Shown piece after piece: positions 41,454-50,840 of a stretch of 64,000 bases of DNA. Every line of letters starts with the position of its first letter. The first letter of the stretch is position 1. Position numbers and translations under genes: made by a program. The notes under the pieces were generated by a model. It had not been told where the DNA came from. It was given only the letters and a program-made list of their open reading frames with translations, and ran no database searches. Where the stretch lies: IMG/VR virus record IMGVR_UViG_3300025168_018236, positions 1 to 64,000 of that record; one strand, written 5' to 3'. The stretch is from a virus.

Positions 41454-43174
41454 TTAGATTCCATACAGTGAAATTTAAGAATTTTGGTTCGTTTGGAAAT
41501 AACAGAACTGAAATTAATTTGGACAGACATAGGTCAACTCTAGTGTCTGGAATGAATGGTCATGGGAAGTCTTTTGCTCTCCTTGACTCTATTACGTTTG
41601 CTTTGTTCGGTAAACCATTTCGTAAGATCAACATTCCACAACTCGTAAATTCAATTAACGAAAAAGATTGTTGTGTCGAAGTTACCTTTTCCGTTGGGGA
41701 AGATGAATATCAAGTTATCCGACAACTCAAACCAAAGAAGTTTGAGATTATCAAGAACGGAAACTTGATTGATCAAAACGCAAAGGCAAAAGATTATCAA
41801 CGAATGCTTGAAGAGAATATTCTCAAGATGAATTACAAGTCTTTTACTCAAGTGGTTATTCTCGGCAGTTCCTCGTTCGTTCCGTTCATGCAACTGACTG
41901 CTGCTGACCGGCGAGAAGTTATCGAGGATGTTCTAGACATTCAGGTTTTCTCTGATATGAATACTGTATTAAAGACTAGAGTCTCTCTTAAGAAAGAAGA
42001 GATCAAGGATTTAGATAATAAAGCAGAACTTCTAAAGTCCAAGATCGAGATCGTTGAAAATCATATTGCTTCTGTTAAAGAAGCAGATGACTCTAAGATT
42101 TCTCTTCTACAAGAAGAACTAGAAGTAACCGATGCACTGGTAGAATCAAATGAATCATTGGTCAGTGGTCTTCTGGATGAACAAAAAGAATTGATTGACA
42201 AGACAGGTGATATTGATTCTGTTAAGTCGTCGTTGTCTAAGTTTGAGAATATGAAAACTATTATCAAGAAGACACATGACAATAACGTCAAGAAGATAAC
42301 TGATATGCAAGACATGGAACAGTGTCCGACCTGTACACAGGGTGTTCCTGATTCTGTTAAATCTGAACTCATTGGAAAGTTTGAGGCAAAGCGTGATGAA
42401 TTTGTTGCTGGTCTCGAAGATATTGCTAAACAAATTCAAGAGAAAAATGAATCTCTAGATGACTTAAAAAATCTTTCGACTAGAGCGAAGGAGGTACATG
42501 AGCAAATTGTTCAACGAAGAAGCGACATCGACTCAAGTAAAAAGTATTCAAGAAAACTAACAAAAGAAATACAAGATATCCAAAGTAAGTCTGCTCGAAC
42601 GGACAACACTGAAAATGCCACGGTATTGAAGAAGTATAAAAAGGATATGGACAGCGTTGGTGAGGAAAAGAACAAATTCAAAGAGGATGCTTTACTCCTT
42701 GGTTGTCTTGGAAATCTACTGAAGGATACAGGAATTAAGTCTAAGATCATTCGTCACTATCTCCCAATCATGAACAAACTTATTAATAAGTTTCTAACTG
42801 ACATGGGATTCTTCGCCCAGTTCTCCCTAGATGAAAACTTCAATGAAACAATCAAGAGTAGACACCGAGATCAATTTAGTTACATGTCTTTCTCTGAAGG
42901 AGAAAAGATGAGAATCGATCTTGCTCTGCTCCTAGCATGGAGAGAGATCGCTCGACTTAAGAATAGTGCAAATACTAATCTATTAATTCTGGACGAAGTG
43001 TTTGATTCTTCCTTGGACTCAGTGGGGACAGAGGAGTTCATGAAGTTGATGAGCGTCCTCAGTGCGAATACGCATGTGTTTGTGATCAGTCATAAGTCTG
43101 ATCAACTCGTAGATAAGTTCGATAATCAAATTACCTTTGTGAAGACGGGTAACTTTAGTAAACTAACTGGATAA
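41450..43174 (+). CDS. gp46: Recombination endonuclease subunit gp46 (Rad50/SbcC-like)
   Basis: At 574 residues it compares with 560 in T4. Walker A GMNGHGKS (34-41), long coiled coil broken by a zinc hook CPTC (Cys292, Cys295), and C-terminal ABC ATPase signature FSEGEKMR and Walker B LLILDEVFDSSLD are visible. It is the ATPase partner of gp47 in DNA end processing. The stop shares a base with the methylase start. Confidence 0.96.
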   Translation: MIRFHTVKFKNFGSFGNNRTEINLDRHRSTLVSGMNGHGKSFALLDSITFALFGKPFRKINIPQLVNSINEKDCCVEVTFSVGEDEYQVIRQLKPKKFEIIKNGNLIDQNAKAKDYQRMLEENILKMNYKSFTQVVILGSSSFVPFMQLTAADRREVIEDVLDIQVFSDMNTVLKTRVSLKKEEIKDLDNKAELLKSKIEIVENHIASVKEADDSKISLLQEELEVTDALVESNESLVSGLLDEQKELIDKTGDIDSVKSSLSKFENMKTIIKKTHDNNVKKITDMQDMEQCPTCTQGVPDSVKSELIGKFEAKRDEFVAGLEDIAKQIQEKNESLDDLKNLSTRAKEVHEQIVQRRSDIDSSKKYSRKLTKEIQDIQSKSARTDNTENATVLKKYKKDMDSVGEEKNKFKEDALLLGCLGNLLKDTGIKSKIIRHYLPIMNKLINKFLTDMGFFAQFSLDENFNETIKSRHRDQFSYMSFSEGEKMRIDLALLLAWREIARLKNSANTNLLILDEVFDSSLDSVGTEEFMKLMSVLSANTHVFVISHKSDQLVDKFDNQITFVKTGNFSKLTG

Positions 43175-43974
43175 TGCAAGAAGGTCAAAGATCAAAATCG
43201 TTGCTCCGCTATCCCGGCGGAAAGTCATACGCAATCAGTGCGTTGATGCCCTACTTCCCCGCAGATATCACTGAGATGGTTTCTCCGTTCTTCGGAGGAG
43301 GTTCCCTTGAATGGGAGTGTGCATCTAGAGGTATCACCGTTCATGGTTATGATATCTTTGAACCGTTGGTTAACTTTTGGCAGCACGTTCTTAATCACAA
43401 AGAAAAACTACATGCTCGTATCTTAGAGTTTCCTATTCCTCTCCCCAAGGAAGAATTTTATCGTATCCAAAAAGAATATGATAACTTAGAGAACCGATTA
43501 GAGAAGGCAGCACATTTTTATCTTTTAAATCGAACTAGTTTTTCTGGGACAACTTTCTCTGGAGGAATGTCTCCTTCACAGAAGAACTGGAATCCTAGAT
43601 GTATAGAAAAGTTAAAGAAATTTTCACTCGGTGGACTTTTTGGATCATCTGGTGAGGTGACAGTTGGTTGCGAAGACTTTAGTGTTTCTCTAGAAAAGCA
43701 TAAAGATATCTTTGCCTACATGGATCCTCCGTATCTTTTAGATAATTCTACTTTATATGGTGACCGAGGAAGCACTCATAAAGATTTTAATCATATGCAA
43801 TTTTATAATAGTGTAAAAGGTATGAATGGGAAGTGGGCAGTATCATACAACGACCACCCAGAACTACTGGAACTCTATAAGGACTACAATATACACACCC
43901 CGACATGGAGATATTCTATGAAATCAAAAGGCGGGTGTAAGGAATCATATGAAATATTGATTACCAATTACTGA
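43174..43974 (+). CDS. D12-class N6-adenine DNA methyltransferase
   Basis: This 266-residue protein has the alpha-group order: N-terminal RYPGGKS (12-18), SAM motif I SPFFGGGSLE (37-46), and catalytic DPPY (184-187). T4 Dam (259 residues) is of the same class and methylates GATC. Specificity here is not provable from sequence. It could protect phage DNA from host restriction or mark DNA for packaging or replication control. It follows gp46 directly and is followed by a sigma70 promoter. Confidence 0.92.
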   Translation: MQEGQRSKSLLRYPGGKSYAISALMPYFPADITEMVSPFFGGGSLEWECASRGITVHGYDIFEPLVNFWQHVLNHKEKLHARILEFPIPLPKEEFYRIQKEYDNLENRLEKAAHFYLLNRTSFSGTTFSGGMSPSQKNWNPRCIEKLKKFSLGGLFGSSGEVTVGCEDFSVSLEKHKDIFAYMDPPYLLDNSTLYGDRGSTHKDFNHMQFYNSVKGMNGKWAVSYNDHPELLELYKDYNIHTPTWRYSMKSKGGCKESYEILITNY

Positions 43975-43987
43975 TTGAATTAAGGAC

Positions 43988-44016
43988 TTGACACGAGTCT
44001 TCCTTTGAGGTATAAT
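43988..44016 (+). promoter_or_regulatory. Perfect-consensus sigma70 promoter
   Basis: TTGACA (43988-43993), exactly 17 bases, TATAAT (44011-44016): consensus at all twelve positions. Transcription should begin near 44023, which is the A of the ATG of the next gene, so the message may be leaderless. Confidence 0.9.
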
Positions 44017-44022
44017 AGACCT

Positions 44023-44490
44023 ATGAACATCTTCGTACTTGATAAAAATCCAATTAGAGCAGCAAAGATGGCGTGTGATAAACATGTCGTAAAAATGATT
44101 TTAGAGTCAGCACAGATGCTATGTTCGGTTCAACCAGAAGGAACCGCCCCATACAAAAGATCTTTTTATAACCACCCATGTACAAAGTGGGTGCGTGCTT
44201 CTGATGCAAATTATGATTGGTTGATCGAACACGGACTTGCTTTGTGTCGAGAATATACTTGTCGATACCTCAAGCACCATAAAAGCGAAAAGGTAATTAA
44301 ATGGTGTGACGAAAACAGACCACAACTTCCTTATATTGGACTCACACCACATCCAACGTGTATGCCCGATAGGTATAAGGTAGAGTGTGCGATTGAATCG
44401 TACAGAAATTATTACAATGGCGAGAAAGCATATTTTGCTAAGTGGAAGAATGTTGATACACCCACTTGGTTTACAGGAGTATTTCAATGA
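44023..44490 (+). CDS. Conserved phage protein of unknown function
   Basis: The ATG at 44023 gives 155 residues, beginning MNIFVLDKNPIRAAKMACDKHVVKMILESAQML. Proteins with this opening are widespread in T4-like and other large phages. The end (YRNYYNGEKAYFAKWK then TPTWF) recalls the closing segment of pyrimidine-dimer glycosylases such as T4 DenV, but the similarity is too weak to name. The His/Lys-rich motif CDKHVVKM may hold an active site. A TTG further upstream lies inside the promoter and was rejected. Confidence 0.75.
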   Translation: MNIFVLDKNPIRAAKMACDKHVVKMILESAQMLCSVQPEGTAPYKRSFYNHPCTKWVRASDANYDWLIEHGLALCREYTCRYLKHHKSEKVIKWCDENRPQLPYIGLTPHPTCMPDRYKVECAIESYRNYYNGEKAYFAKWKNVDTPTWFTGVFQ

Positions 44491-45473
44491 AACATGAAAC
44501 AGTGTTAGTCACAGGTGGTGCAGGGTATATCGGATCACATGCAGTCCATGCCCTACTGGCATCGGGAAGAAAAGTTGTTGTTATTGATAAAGATACTAAG
44601 GCATGTGAGAATCTAAGAAAAACATTCTCTAGACGAAAGAACAAACCACAGATACACAACTGTGACATTGATAACGATGTATGGGTCAATGGTATTCTTG
44701 AAAATGAAAAACCATCGGCAGTGATGCACTTCGCCGCAGATATATGTGTTCCTGAATCTGTTCAGAATCCTTTGAGGTATTATAATAACAATACTGCTAA
44801 GACTATTAGTTTTGTAGAAAAACTTATTAGAAATGGCGTTCATCGATTTATTTTCTCTAGCACCGCAGCAGTATATGGGATGCCGCAGAACGCAGACAAC
44901 ATTGTAGAAAAAACAGTGTGTCAACCAATTAATCCATATGGACAATCTAAACTAATGGTTGAGCATGTTCTAAAGAAAGTTTCAGATTCAATTCCTGCAT
45001 TTGAATACACTTCTTTTAGGTACTTCAATGTTGCAGGATCTCATATTGATGGAAAAGTTACTGATGTTCGGTGGACAGAAAAACTCAACGTAGTTCCTAC
45101 CTTCATCTCACGGATTCTCAGTGGGAGTCAAATTTATGTTTACGGTACAGATTATAACACTCCAGATGGAACTGCTATTCGAGATTATATTCATCCAGAA
45201 GATATTATTTCTGCACACATGATCGCACTTGACGCGGAAGTTACCGGTGTGTATAATCTCGGATCTGGTCAGGGATTTTCTGTGTGGAATATGATTGAAA
45301 ATTTTGTTTCCGTTACAGGAGAAGAGTTAGATGTAATACATAAACCACGGAGAACAGGAGACCCTGAAGTCCTAATTGCAAACTCTGACAAGTTTAGAAA
45401 TATTACAGGTTGGGAACCAAAATACACATTGAAAGAAATGGTTGCTACAGCATGGAAGGTGTATGGTAGATGA
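44487..45473 (+). CDS. galE: NAD-dependent sugar epimerase, GalE-like
   Basis: At 328 residues, with ATGA overlap to the preceding gene. Extended SDR features: GGAGYIGS (10-17), catalytic SST at about 124-126, Tyr151 and Lys155 (NPYGQSKLMVEH), and substrate loop FNVAG. UDP-glucose/galactose 4-epimerases (about 338 residues) have this layout. Interconversion of UDP-Glc/Gal or the GlcNAc/GalNAc pair would feed the transferases at 51281-60041. Substrate preference cannot be read from sequence. Confidence 0.88.
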   Translation: MKHETVLVTGGAGYIGSHAVHALLASGRKVVVIDKDTKACENLRKTFSRRKNKPQIHNCDIDNDVWVNGILENEKPSAVMHFAADICVPESVQNPLRYYNNNTAKTISFVEKLIRNGVHRFIFSSTAAVYGMPQNADNIVEKTVCQPINPYGQSKLMVEHVLKKVSDSIPAFEYTSFRYFNVAGSHIDGKVTDVRWTEKLNVVPTFISRILSGSQIYVYGTDYNTPDGTAIRDYIHPEDIISAHMIALDAEVTGVYNLGSGQGFSVWNMIENFVSVTGEELDVIHKPRRTGDPEVLIANSDKFRNITGWEPKYTLKEMVATAWKVYGR

Positions 45474-46573
45474 AAATGAAACGTGATTATATTAAAAAGG
45501 CGTATGGTTCAGAACCAACTTGGGACAATGATATTCCATTGGAAGATGTTGATGCAGGAGATGTTCTTATAAGTATCAATTGGTATGTCACTACTTCAGA
45601 TAAGAGAAACTACAAGAAGTGGACTCTTGATTGGATGAAGGATAAGAGTAGTTCTTGGACGGATGAAGATATTAATCTTGCAAAAAGATCTCCTCTGAAA
45701 GAATTTAGAACATACGGTCATTATTGTAGAATGCTTTCCCGTGGGTTTCCGCATATCAACCAACTCACGGATGTGGTTGAAACTTATATTACTAAACTGA
45801 TTGGTCTTGGTAAGTCTAAGAAGGCATCTCGTTCTGAGAAGGTTGTAATCTCTCCACAAGAGAGAATGAAAAATCAAGTCACTGAACTTGCAGGAGAGAT
45901 GATGGGTCTATGTGATTCGGTCAATGAATCTCTAATGAACAAGACGGATGACCACAAGCAGATTAACATCTACAAGTGGTTGAATCAAAATAATGTTGGT
46001 TATCGCCAAGCAGAAATGCTTTCTTTGGTGTTCGCTCCTGCACTAGCAGAACTGGATGAACTTCTGAAAGGCAAAGACGAGCAACTGATGGAGGGTTATT
46101 CTTATCTTGGTAAAAGACAACAGAAGCAACTTCATAAGTTTATGACAGGTCTTGTTTCTGATTGTATGAGATATCATGCGAACAATAAAACATCACGAAA
46201 GAAGAGAAAGACTGATCCAGCGAAGGTTGTGTCTAAAGTACAATACGAAAAGTCCTCAAAGGAGTTTGGAATCAAAAGTATTGATCCAGTCAATATATTA
46301 GATTCTTCAAAAGTCGTAGTTTATAGTACCAAGTACAACACTTTGAGTGTATACTATGCATGTGTAGGACAGACTCTATCGATCAAGGGAACTACCATTC
46401 AGAACTTTGACGAGGATAAGTCTGAGTCTCGAACAATCAAGAAACCAAAGGACATTATTAAAACAATTAAGAACCAGAGTACACTTGATAAGGTTTGGAA
46501 CTCTCAACACAGTATGGTTAAGAGTCCAAACGGAAGACTAAACGCAAACACAGTAATTTTGAAAGTTTTTTAA
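45470..46573 (+). CDS. Unknown conserved protein in the replication cluster
   Basis: This 367-residue, Lys-rich protein overlaps galE by 4 bases and ends one base before rnh. The first 120 residues are tryptophan-rich and helical (NYKKWTLDWMKDKSSSWTDEDINLAKRSPLKEFRT). The middle holds another helical stretch and a basic linker (KTSRKKRKTDP). I do not recognise a family. Proteins of similar size lie near rnh in marine T4-like phages. The basic patches would allow nucleic-acid binding. Confidence 0.6.
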   Translation: MKMKRDYIKKAYGSEPTWDNDIPLEDVDAGDVLISINWYVTTSDKRNYKKWTLDWMKDKSSSWTDEDINLAKRSPLKEFRTYGHYCRMLSRGFPHINQLTDVVETYITKLIGLGKSKKASRSEKVVISPQERMKNQVTELAGEMMGLCDSVNESLMNKTDDHKQINIYKWLNQNNVGYRQAEMLSLVFAPALAELDELLKGKDEQLMEGYSYLGKRQQKQLHKFMTGLVSDCMRYHANNKTSRKKRKTDPAKVVSKVQYEKSSKEFGIKSIDPVNILDSSKVVVYSTKYNTLSVYYACVGQTLSIKGTTIQNFDEDKSESRTIKKPKDIIKTIKNQSTLDKVWNSQHSMVKSPNGRLNANTVILKVF

Positions 46574-47452
46574 ATGATTCTCCTCGATACGAACCAGTTG
46601 TTTCTCGCCTCTTATTTTGTACACCGAAAACTCCACGAAGAACTAGATGAATATATGCTCAGGCATTTGTTTATGAATACTATTCGTATGTACCGAAAAC
46701 AATTTAAGGATGAGTACGGAGAAGTAATTCTATGTCTTGAGTCTTCTGATTGTTGGAGGAAAGAAGTTTTTCCAAACTACAAGGCAAATAGAAAGAAGAA
46801 AAAGAAGGATGATTCTCATGATTGGAATCAGGTCTTTGGATTGTTTGAACAATATCTTTCTGAGATCAGTGAAGTGTTTCCTTACATGCAACTTCGCGTA
46901 CCACACACAGAAGCAGATGATATCATTGCCGTAGTGTGTCAGCAGTTTCATTGTGATGAAAAGATTATGATTCTGTCTAATGATAAGGACTTTATGCAAC
47001 TTCAAAGGTATCCTTCAATTAAACAGTATAGTCCGATTAAGAAGGAATTGCTTGAGTGTAGGAATCCTAAAGATTTTCTACTAGAACATATTCTAAAGGG
47101 AGATACCTCTGATGGTATTCCTAATATTCTATCTGACGGGGATACGTTTATTGTCGATGGCAAGAGACAAAAACCAGTTGGAAAAAAGCGAATGATGCAA
47201 TTGATTTCTGAGGGCAAACTCTCGAAAATGGAAAATTGGAAACGTAACCAAACACTGGTTGACTTTACCTGTATTCCTGATACAATACGAGATGAAATCG
47301 TTAGGACATATAAGAATGAAAAAAGTATTCGAGAAAATCAACGACAAGAAATTAAGATCCGTCCGGGGCAGGGATTGTTTAGTAATGCATCAAATTTCCT
47401 CTTGGAGAAGAAGTTGAATAATCTACTAGATCTGGCAGGCGATTTTGTATGA
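46574..47452 (+). CDS. rnh: T4-type RNase H (5'-3' exonuclease/FEN)
   Basis: At 292 residues it is close to T4 RNase H (305). Acidic active-site segments are MILLDTNQLF, VILCLESSDCWRKEVFPNYKANRK and HTEADDIIAVV with ILSNDKDFMQL, the H3TH-like region following near GDTSDGIPN. This is the FEN-1-type nuclease that removes lagging-strand primers. It is followed by a small basic gene and the sliding clamp, with which it works. Confidence 0.93.
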   Translation: MILLDTNQLFLASYFVHRKLHEELDEYMLRHLFMNTIRMYRKQFKDEYGEVILCLESSDCWRKEVFPNYKANRKKKKKDDSHDWNQVFGLFEQYLSEISEVFPYMQLRVPHTEADDIIAVVCQQFHCDEKIMILSNDKDFMQLQRYPSIKQYSPIKKELLECRNPKDFLLEHILKGDTSDGIPNILSDGDTFIVDGKRQKPVGKKRMMQLISEGKLSKMENWKRNQTLVDFTCIPDTIRDEIVRTYKNEKSIRENQRQEIKIRPGQGLFSNASNFLLEKKLNNLLDLAGDFV

Positions 47453-47649
47453 AAAAGAAGAAGAAAGATCGTCCCCCTGTAGGAGAAGGTCGTTTCGATG
47501 ACCATGACTATCATGGGTATTACAAGTCGGCAAGAAAGAGTGAAAAGCGAAATCGCAGACACAATGCAAAGAACAATGTTCGAGACATTGCCAAGGGGGG
47601 ATTAACCCCAGAAGATTATGAGGACTACTACAATAATGACAACAACTGA
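47449..47649 (+). CDS. Small basic protein between rnh and gp45
   Basis: This 66-residue protein overlaps rnh by ATGA and gp45 by 14 bases. It is very basic at the start (KKKKKDRPP) and rich in Tyr, Asp and His later. It has no recognised domain. Translational coupling with both neighbours supports it as real. It might be a clamp- or nucleic-acid-interacting accessory, which is only inference. Confidence 0.7.
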   Translation: MKKKKKDRPPVGEGRFDDHDYHGYYKSARKSEKRNRRHNAKNNVRDIAKGGLTPEDYEDYYNNDNN

Positions 47650-48337
47650 AATGACAACTAAAATGAAACTATCAAAGCAATCAATCGACATTCTAAAAAA
47701 CTTCAATGGAGTAAATGCAAATCTCCATATCGTTCCCGGTAGGGAACAAGTTACTGTTTCTCCCATGAAGAACATCATGGTCGAAGCAACATTCGAGGAG
47801 GATTTTCCCTCTGAGTTTGCCATCTGGGATCTTAGTAAGTTCCTCGGAACAATTTCTTTGTTCGATGATCCTGAACTAGAATTCCATGACAAACATGTAA
47901 CCATCTCTAGTGGTTCTACTGACGTTGTGTATCATTATGCAGAACCGAAACTCGTTAAGGGTTGTAGACCCGACCGAGAATTTAATATGCCAGAGACCGT
48001 TGTTCACTTCGATCTTTCAAACAGAGAATTTATTGAACTTCAACGTGCGTCTGCTGTTCTTCGTCTTCCTGATCTTTGTATTACGGACAATAATGGATCT
48101 ATTGATCTCATCTCGATGGACAAGAATGATGTAACCAGTAATCGTTACTCTATCACCGTTTCGGAAGAAGCACCTGATGCTTCTTTTAAGATGTATCTTA
48201 AGAGTGAATATCTTAAGTTGCTCCCCGGTGATTACTCGGTCGCTATCTCAGACAAGGTTGTGAGTCGTTTCACAAATAACGATATTAATCTTACTTATTA
48301 CATTGCTCTTGACTCGGACTCCGTATACAATGGTTGA
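47636..48337 (+). CDS. gp45: Sliding clamp gp45
   Basis: The protein has 233 residues from 47636, or 224 from 47663 (MKLSKQSIDIL), the latter matching the T4 start. The choice of 47636 rests on GAGGA 11 bases upstream. Features: LKNFNGVNANLHIVPG, FEEDFPSEFAIWDLSKFLG, FDLSNREFIELQRASAVLRLP. Trimeric T4-type clamp, needed both for polymerase processivity and to activate gp55-dependent late transcription. Confidence 0.93.
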   Translation: MTTTEMTTKMKLSKQSIDILKNFNGVNANLHIVPGREQVTVSPMKNIMVEATFEEDFPSEFAIWDLSKFLGTISLFDDPELEFHDKHVTISSGSTDVVYHYAEPKLVKGCRPDREFNMPETVVHFDLSNREFIELQRASAVLRLPDLCITDNNGSIDLISMDKNDVTSNRYSITVSEEAPDASFKMYLKSEYLKLLPGDYSVAISDKVVSRFTNNDINLTYYIALDSDSVYNG

Positions 48338-48341
48338 AACT

Positions 48342-49280
48342 ATGACAGAAGAATTCTTGTGGGTTGAAAAGTATCGCCCCCAGACAATTGAAGATTGCGT
48401 TCTACCTGAAGAACTAAAAAAGTCCTTTATGGAAATCGTCGAGAGTGGGGAGATGCAGAATCTCCTCCTCTCTGGCGGTCCCGGTTGTGGTAAGACTACC
48501 GTTGCACGGGCATTGTGTGATGAACTAGATTGTGATCATATTGTAATCAACTGCTCAGAAGATGGAAACATTGATACACTTCGTACAAAGATCCGAAACT
48601 TTGCTAGTACGATTTCTCTATCTGAACGGAAGAAGGTTGTGATCCTAGATGAGTTCGATTATTCAAATGCTCAGTCTACACAACCAGCACTTCGTGGTTT
48701 TATCGAAGAGTTCTCAAAGAACTGTCGGTTTGTTCTGACTTGTAATTACAAGAACAGGATTATTGAACCGCTTCATTCACGATGCACATGTATCGACTTC
48801 CGTTTTGGTGCGAATGAGAAGAAGCAATTGATGCCTTCATTCCTAAACCGTATTGAGTTTATTCTGAATGCCGAGGGTGTTGGTTACGACCAGCGAGTTA
48901 TTGCCAAGTTGATCACTCGCTATGCTCCAGACTGGAGACGTATTATCAATGAATGTCAACGCTATGCAGTTGGTGGGGATATTGATGTGGGTGTTCTCTC
49001 TGATTCGGGCGATGTAAAGGTCGTAGAATTGATGAAGTATCTTAAAGAGAAAGACTTCACCAGTGTCCGTAAATGGGTGTCTACTAATATCCATAATGAT
49101 CAGAGTCTGATCTTCCGGAAGATCTATGACTGTCTTTATGAAAAGATGCAACCGCAATCTATTCCGAGTGCAGTTTTGATTCTTGCAGATTACCAATACA
49201 AGGCAGCGTTTGTTGCTGACGCGGAAATTAATCTAACCGCATGTCTTACAAATATTATGATGGAGTGTGATTTTAAATGA
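48342..49280 (+). CDS. gp44: Clamp loader large subunit gp44
   Basis: The protein has 312 residues from 48342 (48330 is an alternative). AAA+ motifs: FLWVEKYRP, Walker A GGPGCGKT (45-52), Walker B VVILDEFD (about 99-106), and the HSRC arginine-finger region. T4 gp44 is 319 residues. It loads gp45 with gp62. It is followed not by gp62 but by two methyltransferase-like genes. Confidence 0.95.
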   Translation: MTEEFLWVEKYRPQTIEDCVLPEELKKSFMEIVESGEMQNLLLSGGPGCGKTTVARALCDELDCDHIVINCSEDGNIDTLRTKIRNFASTISLSERKKVVILDEFDYSNAQSTQPALRGFIEEFSKNCRFVLTCNYKNRIIEPLHSRCTCIDFRFGANEKKQLMPSFLNRIEFILNAEGVGYDQRVIAKLITRYAPDWRRIINECQRYAVGGDIDVGVLSDSGDVKVVELMKYLKEKDFTSVRKWVSTNIHNDQSLIFRKIYDCLYEKMQPQSIPSAVLILADYQYKAAFVADAEINLTACLTNIMMECDFK

Positions 49281-49870
49281 AAAAATTAAATGGCGAGTGG
49301 GGTATTGAAACACAATACCCAGATATTAAAGGTGTTTTCTCTGAGTGTGATCAAGATGTTTGGGTGGTGGAAACTCTCGATGAAAAAGAAAATGGATACT
49401 TTCTTGACATTGGATGTTCTGTCCCTTGGATGTGGAACAACACTGCACTACTTGAGGCAAATTATGGTTGGAGAGGGATAGCGATTGATCAGAGTTTTGA
49501 AAATAATGTTTATGTTCCTCTTTCAAAAGAACGTGGAATTGAACATGACTGGAAGAGCAGACCAAACACAATTTGTGTTGAAAAATCTGCCCTTGAAATT
49601 GATTACGAAAAGTTGCTGGATGAGCATAATGCCCCTGCGGTAATTGATTTTTTGTCCGTTGACATCGAACCCTCGGAAAAAATACTAGAGGTATTTGAAA
49701 TGTTACCACATGACAAATATAAATTTAGAACAGTTGCCTTCGAGCATAATGATTGGTTAGAAGGATCAGAGTGGGTAGAACACACACGAAAGGTAATTGC
49801 TTCGTATGGATACACCTATGTTAAAACAAGTATGCAAGATGATTATTATATCATGGAAGGAATAGACTGA
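49277..49870 (+). CDS. FkbM-like SAM methyltransferase inserted in clamp-loader operon
   Basis: This 197-residue protein overlaps gp44 by 4 bases. Motif I-like GYFLDIGCS (about 40-48), Asp of IAIDQS and VIDFLSVDIEPSEKILEVF fit the FkbM O-methyltransferase family, which is common in glycan clusters. The catalytic residues of individual members differ, so the target cannot be named. It is inserted between the two subunits of the clamp loader and may act with the glycan genes downstream. Confidence 0.75.
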   Translation: MKKLNGEWGIETQYPDIKGVFSECDQDVWVVETLDEKENGYFLDIGCSVPWMWNNTALLEANYGWRGIAIDQSFENNVYVPLSKERGIEHDWKSRPNTICVEKSALEIDYEKLLDEHNAPAVIDFLSVDIEPSEKILEVFEMLPHDKYKFRTVAFEHNDWLEGSEWVEHTRKVIASYGYTYVKTSMQDDYYIMEGID

Positions 49871-50466
49871 TGGCACTTCGTCGTGAAACATTAAACGAAA
49901 TGTACGCAATGGAAAGTCCAGAATGTTGTTTCGTGGAGACTGGGACTGGACCAACAGCGTCCGCCACACTAATGGCAATCGATGTTGGATTTAAAAAAAT
50001 TAGGACCATAGAGTTTCAACCAACTCTATACTCCGAAAATGTTACCCGATTCAAAGACATGCCTCATGTTACTGTATATTCTGGAAGTAGTGCGAAGGAA
50101 CTCTATAACATGTGTCATGATATAAAAACAGACATATTCTTTTGGTTAGACGCACATTATTCGGGAGGGATAACTGGTCGGGCAGAAAAAATATGTCCTC
50201 TCATCGAGGAACTGGAACATATCAAAAATCTCTCTTCAAATACCCACACCATTTGTATTGATGACGTTAGAGACATGTACAATGGGTACATGCAAGTTAG
50301 TGTTGAAGAAGTTAAAGCAAAACTATTGGAAATAAATCCTGACTATGATATACGGTTTGTTCGGGGGACTGAAGATGAACCAGAGTGGGCATTCAGAGGA
50401 AATGAGGTAATGGTTGCCACCATTAGAGACTACTCTTCTGTTGGAGATTGTGTAAAATCAACATGA
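49870..50466 (+). CDS. SAM methyltransferase-like protein
   Basis: This 198-residue Rossmann-like protein starts at the stop of the preceding gene. It has FVETGTGPTASATLMAI as motif I, an acidic end of strand 2 (TIEFQP), and FFWLDAHYSGGITG with Asp-His, typical of small class-I methyltransferases found near phage sugar genes. CIDDVRDM is another strand. Reaction and substrate unknown. It overlaps gp62 by 4 bases. Confidence 0.65.
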   Translation: MALRRETLNEMYAMESPECCFVETGTGPTASATLMAIDVGFKKIRTIEFQPTLYSENVTRFKDMPHVTVYSGSSAKELYNMCHDIKTDIFFWLDAHYSGGITGRAEKICPLIEELEHIKNLSSNTHTICIDDVRDMYNGYMQVSVEEVKAKLLEINPDYDIRFVRGTEDEPEWAFRGNEVMVATIRDYSSVGDCVKST

Positions 50467-50840
50467 ATCTAAGTGAAGTTCTAAATTCAGTCAATTACAA
50501 CAAAGAGGATATATTTCAAGATCTGCCCGATGTGACAGAAAAAGAATATGTTCCCTTCGTTGTCAACAAGTGTTTGTCATATTTTCCTGACACAATCATA
50601 CAGGCAAACAATATGAATATGCATCATGGAATTGATCCCAAGATGCAGTACCACTATTTGAAGAATTCTATCAGGAAGAGGAAGAGATTTTCCAAGTGGA
50701 ACAAGGCGACAACTCCGGAGAGTCTGGAACTTGTCAAGAAACACTATGGATATTCTAACCAGAAAGCAGAGGAGGCACTTAGAATCCTCACTCACAAGCA
50801 ATTAGAACACCTCGAAAACCTACATAAAGGAGAATCATAG
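50463..50840 (+). CDS. gp62: Clamp loader small subunit gp62
   Basis: This 125-residue protein starts at the ATGA overlap (50463); T4 gp62 has 187, and short forms are usual in marine relatives. Conserved pattern: VPFVVNKCLSYFPDTIIQANNMN, then LKNSIRKRKRFSKWNK and LELVKKHYGYSNQKAEEALRIL. It pairs with gp44 as the clamp loader. Its separation from gp44 by two methyltransferase-like genes is unusual. Confidence 0.88.
   Translation: MNLSEVLNSVNYNKEDIFQDLPDVTEKEYVPFVVNKCLSYFPDTIIQANNMNMHHGIDPKMQYHYLKNSIRKRKRFSKWNKATTPESLELVKKHYGYSNQKAEEALRILTHKQLEHLENLHKGES

Noticed and set aside
44005-44023. TTG start of the unknown gene at 44005
   Set aside because: It lies in the promoter spacer; ATG 44023 fits family start MNIFVLD.
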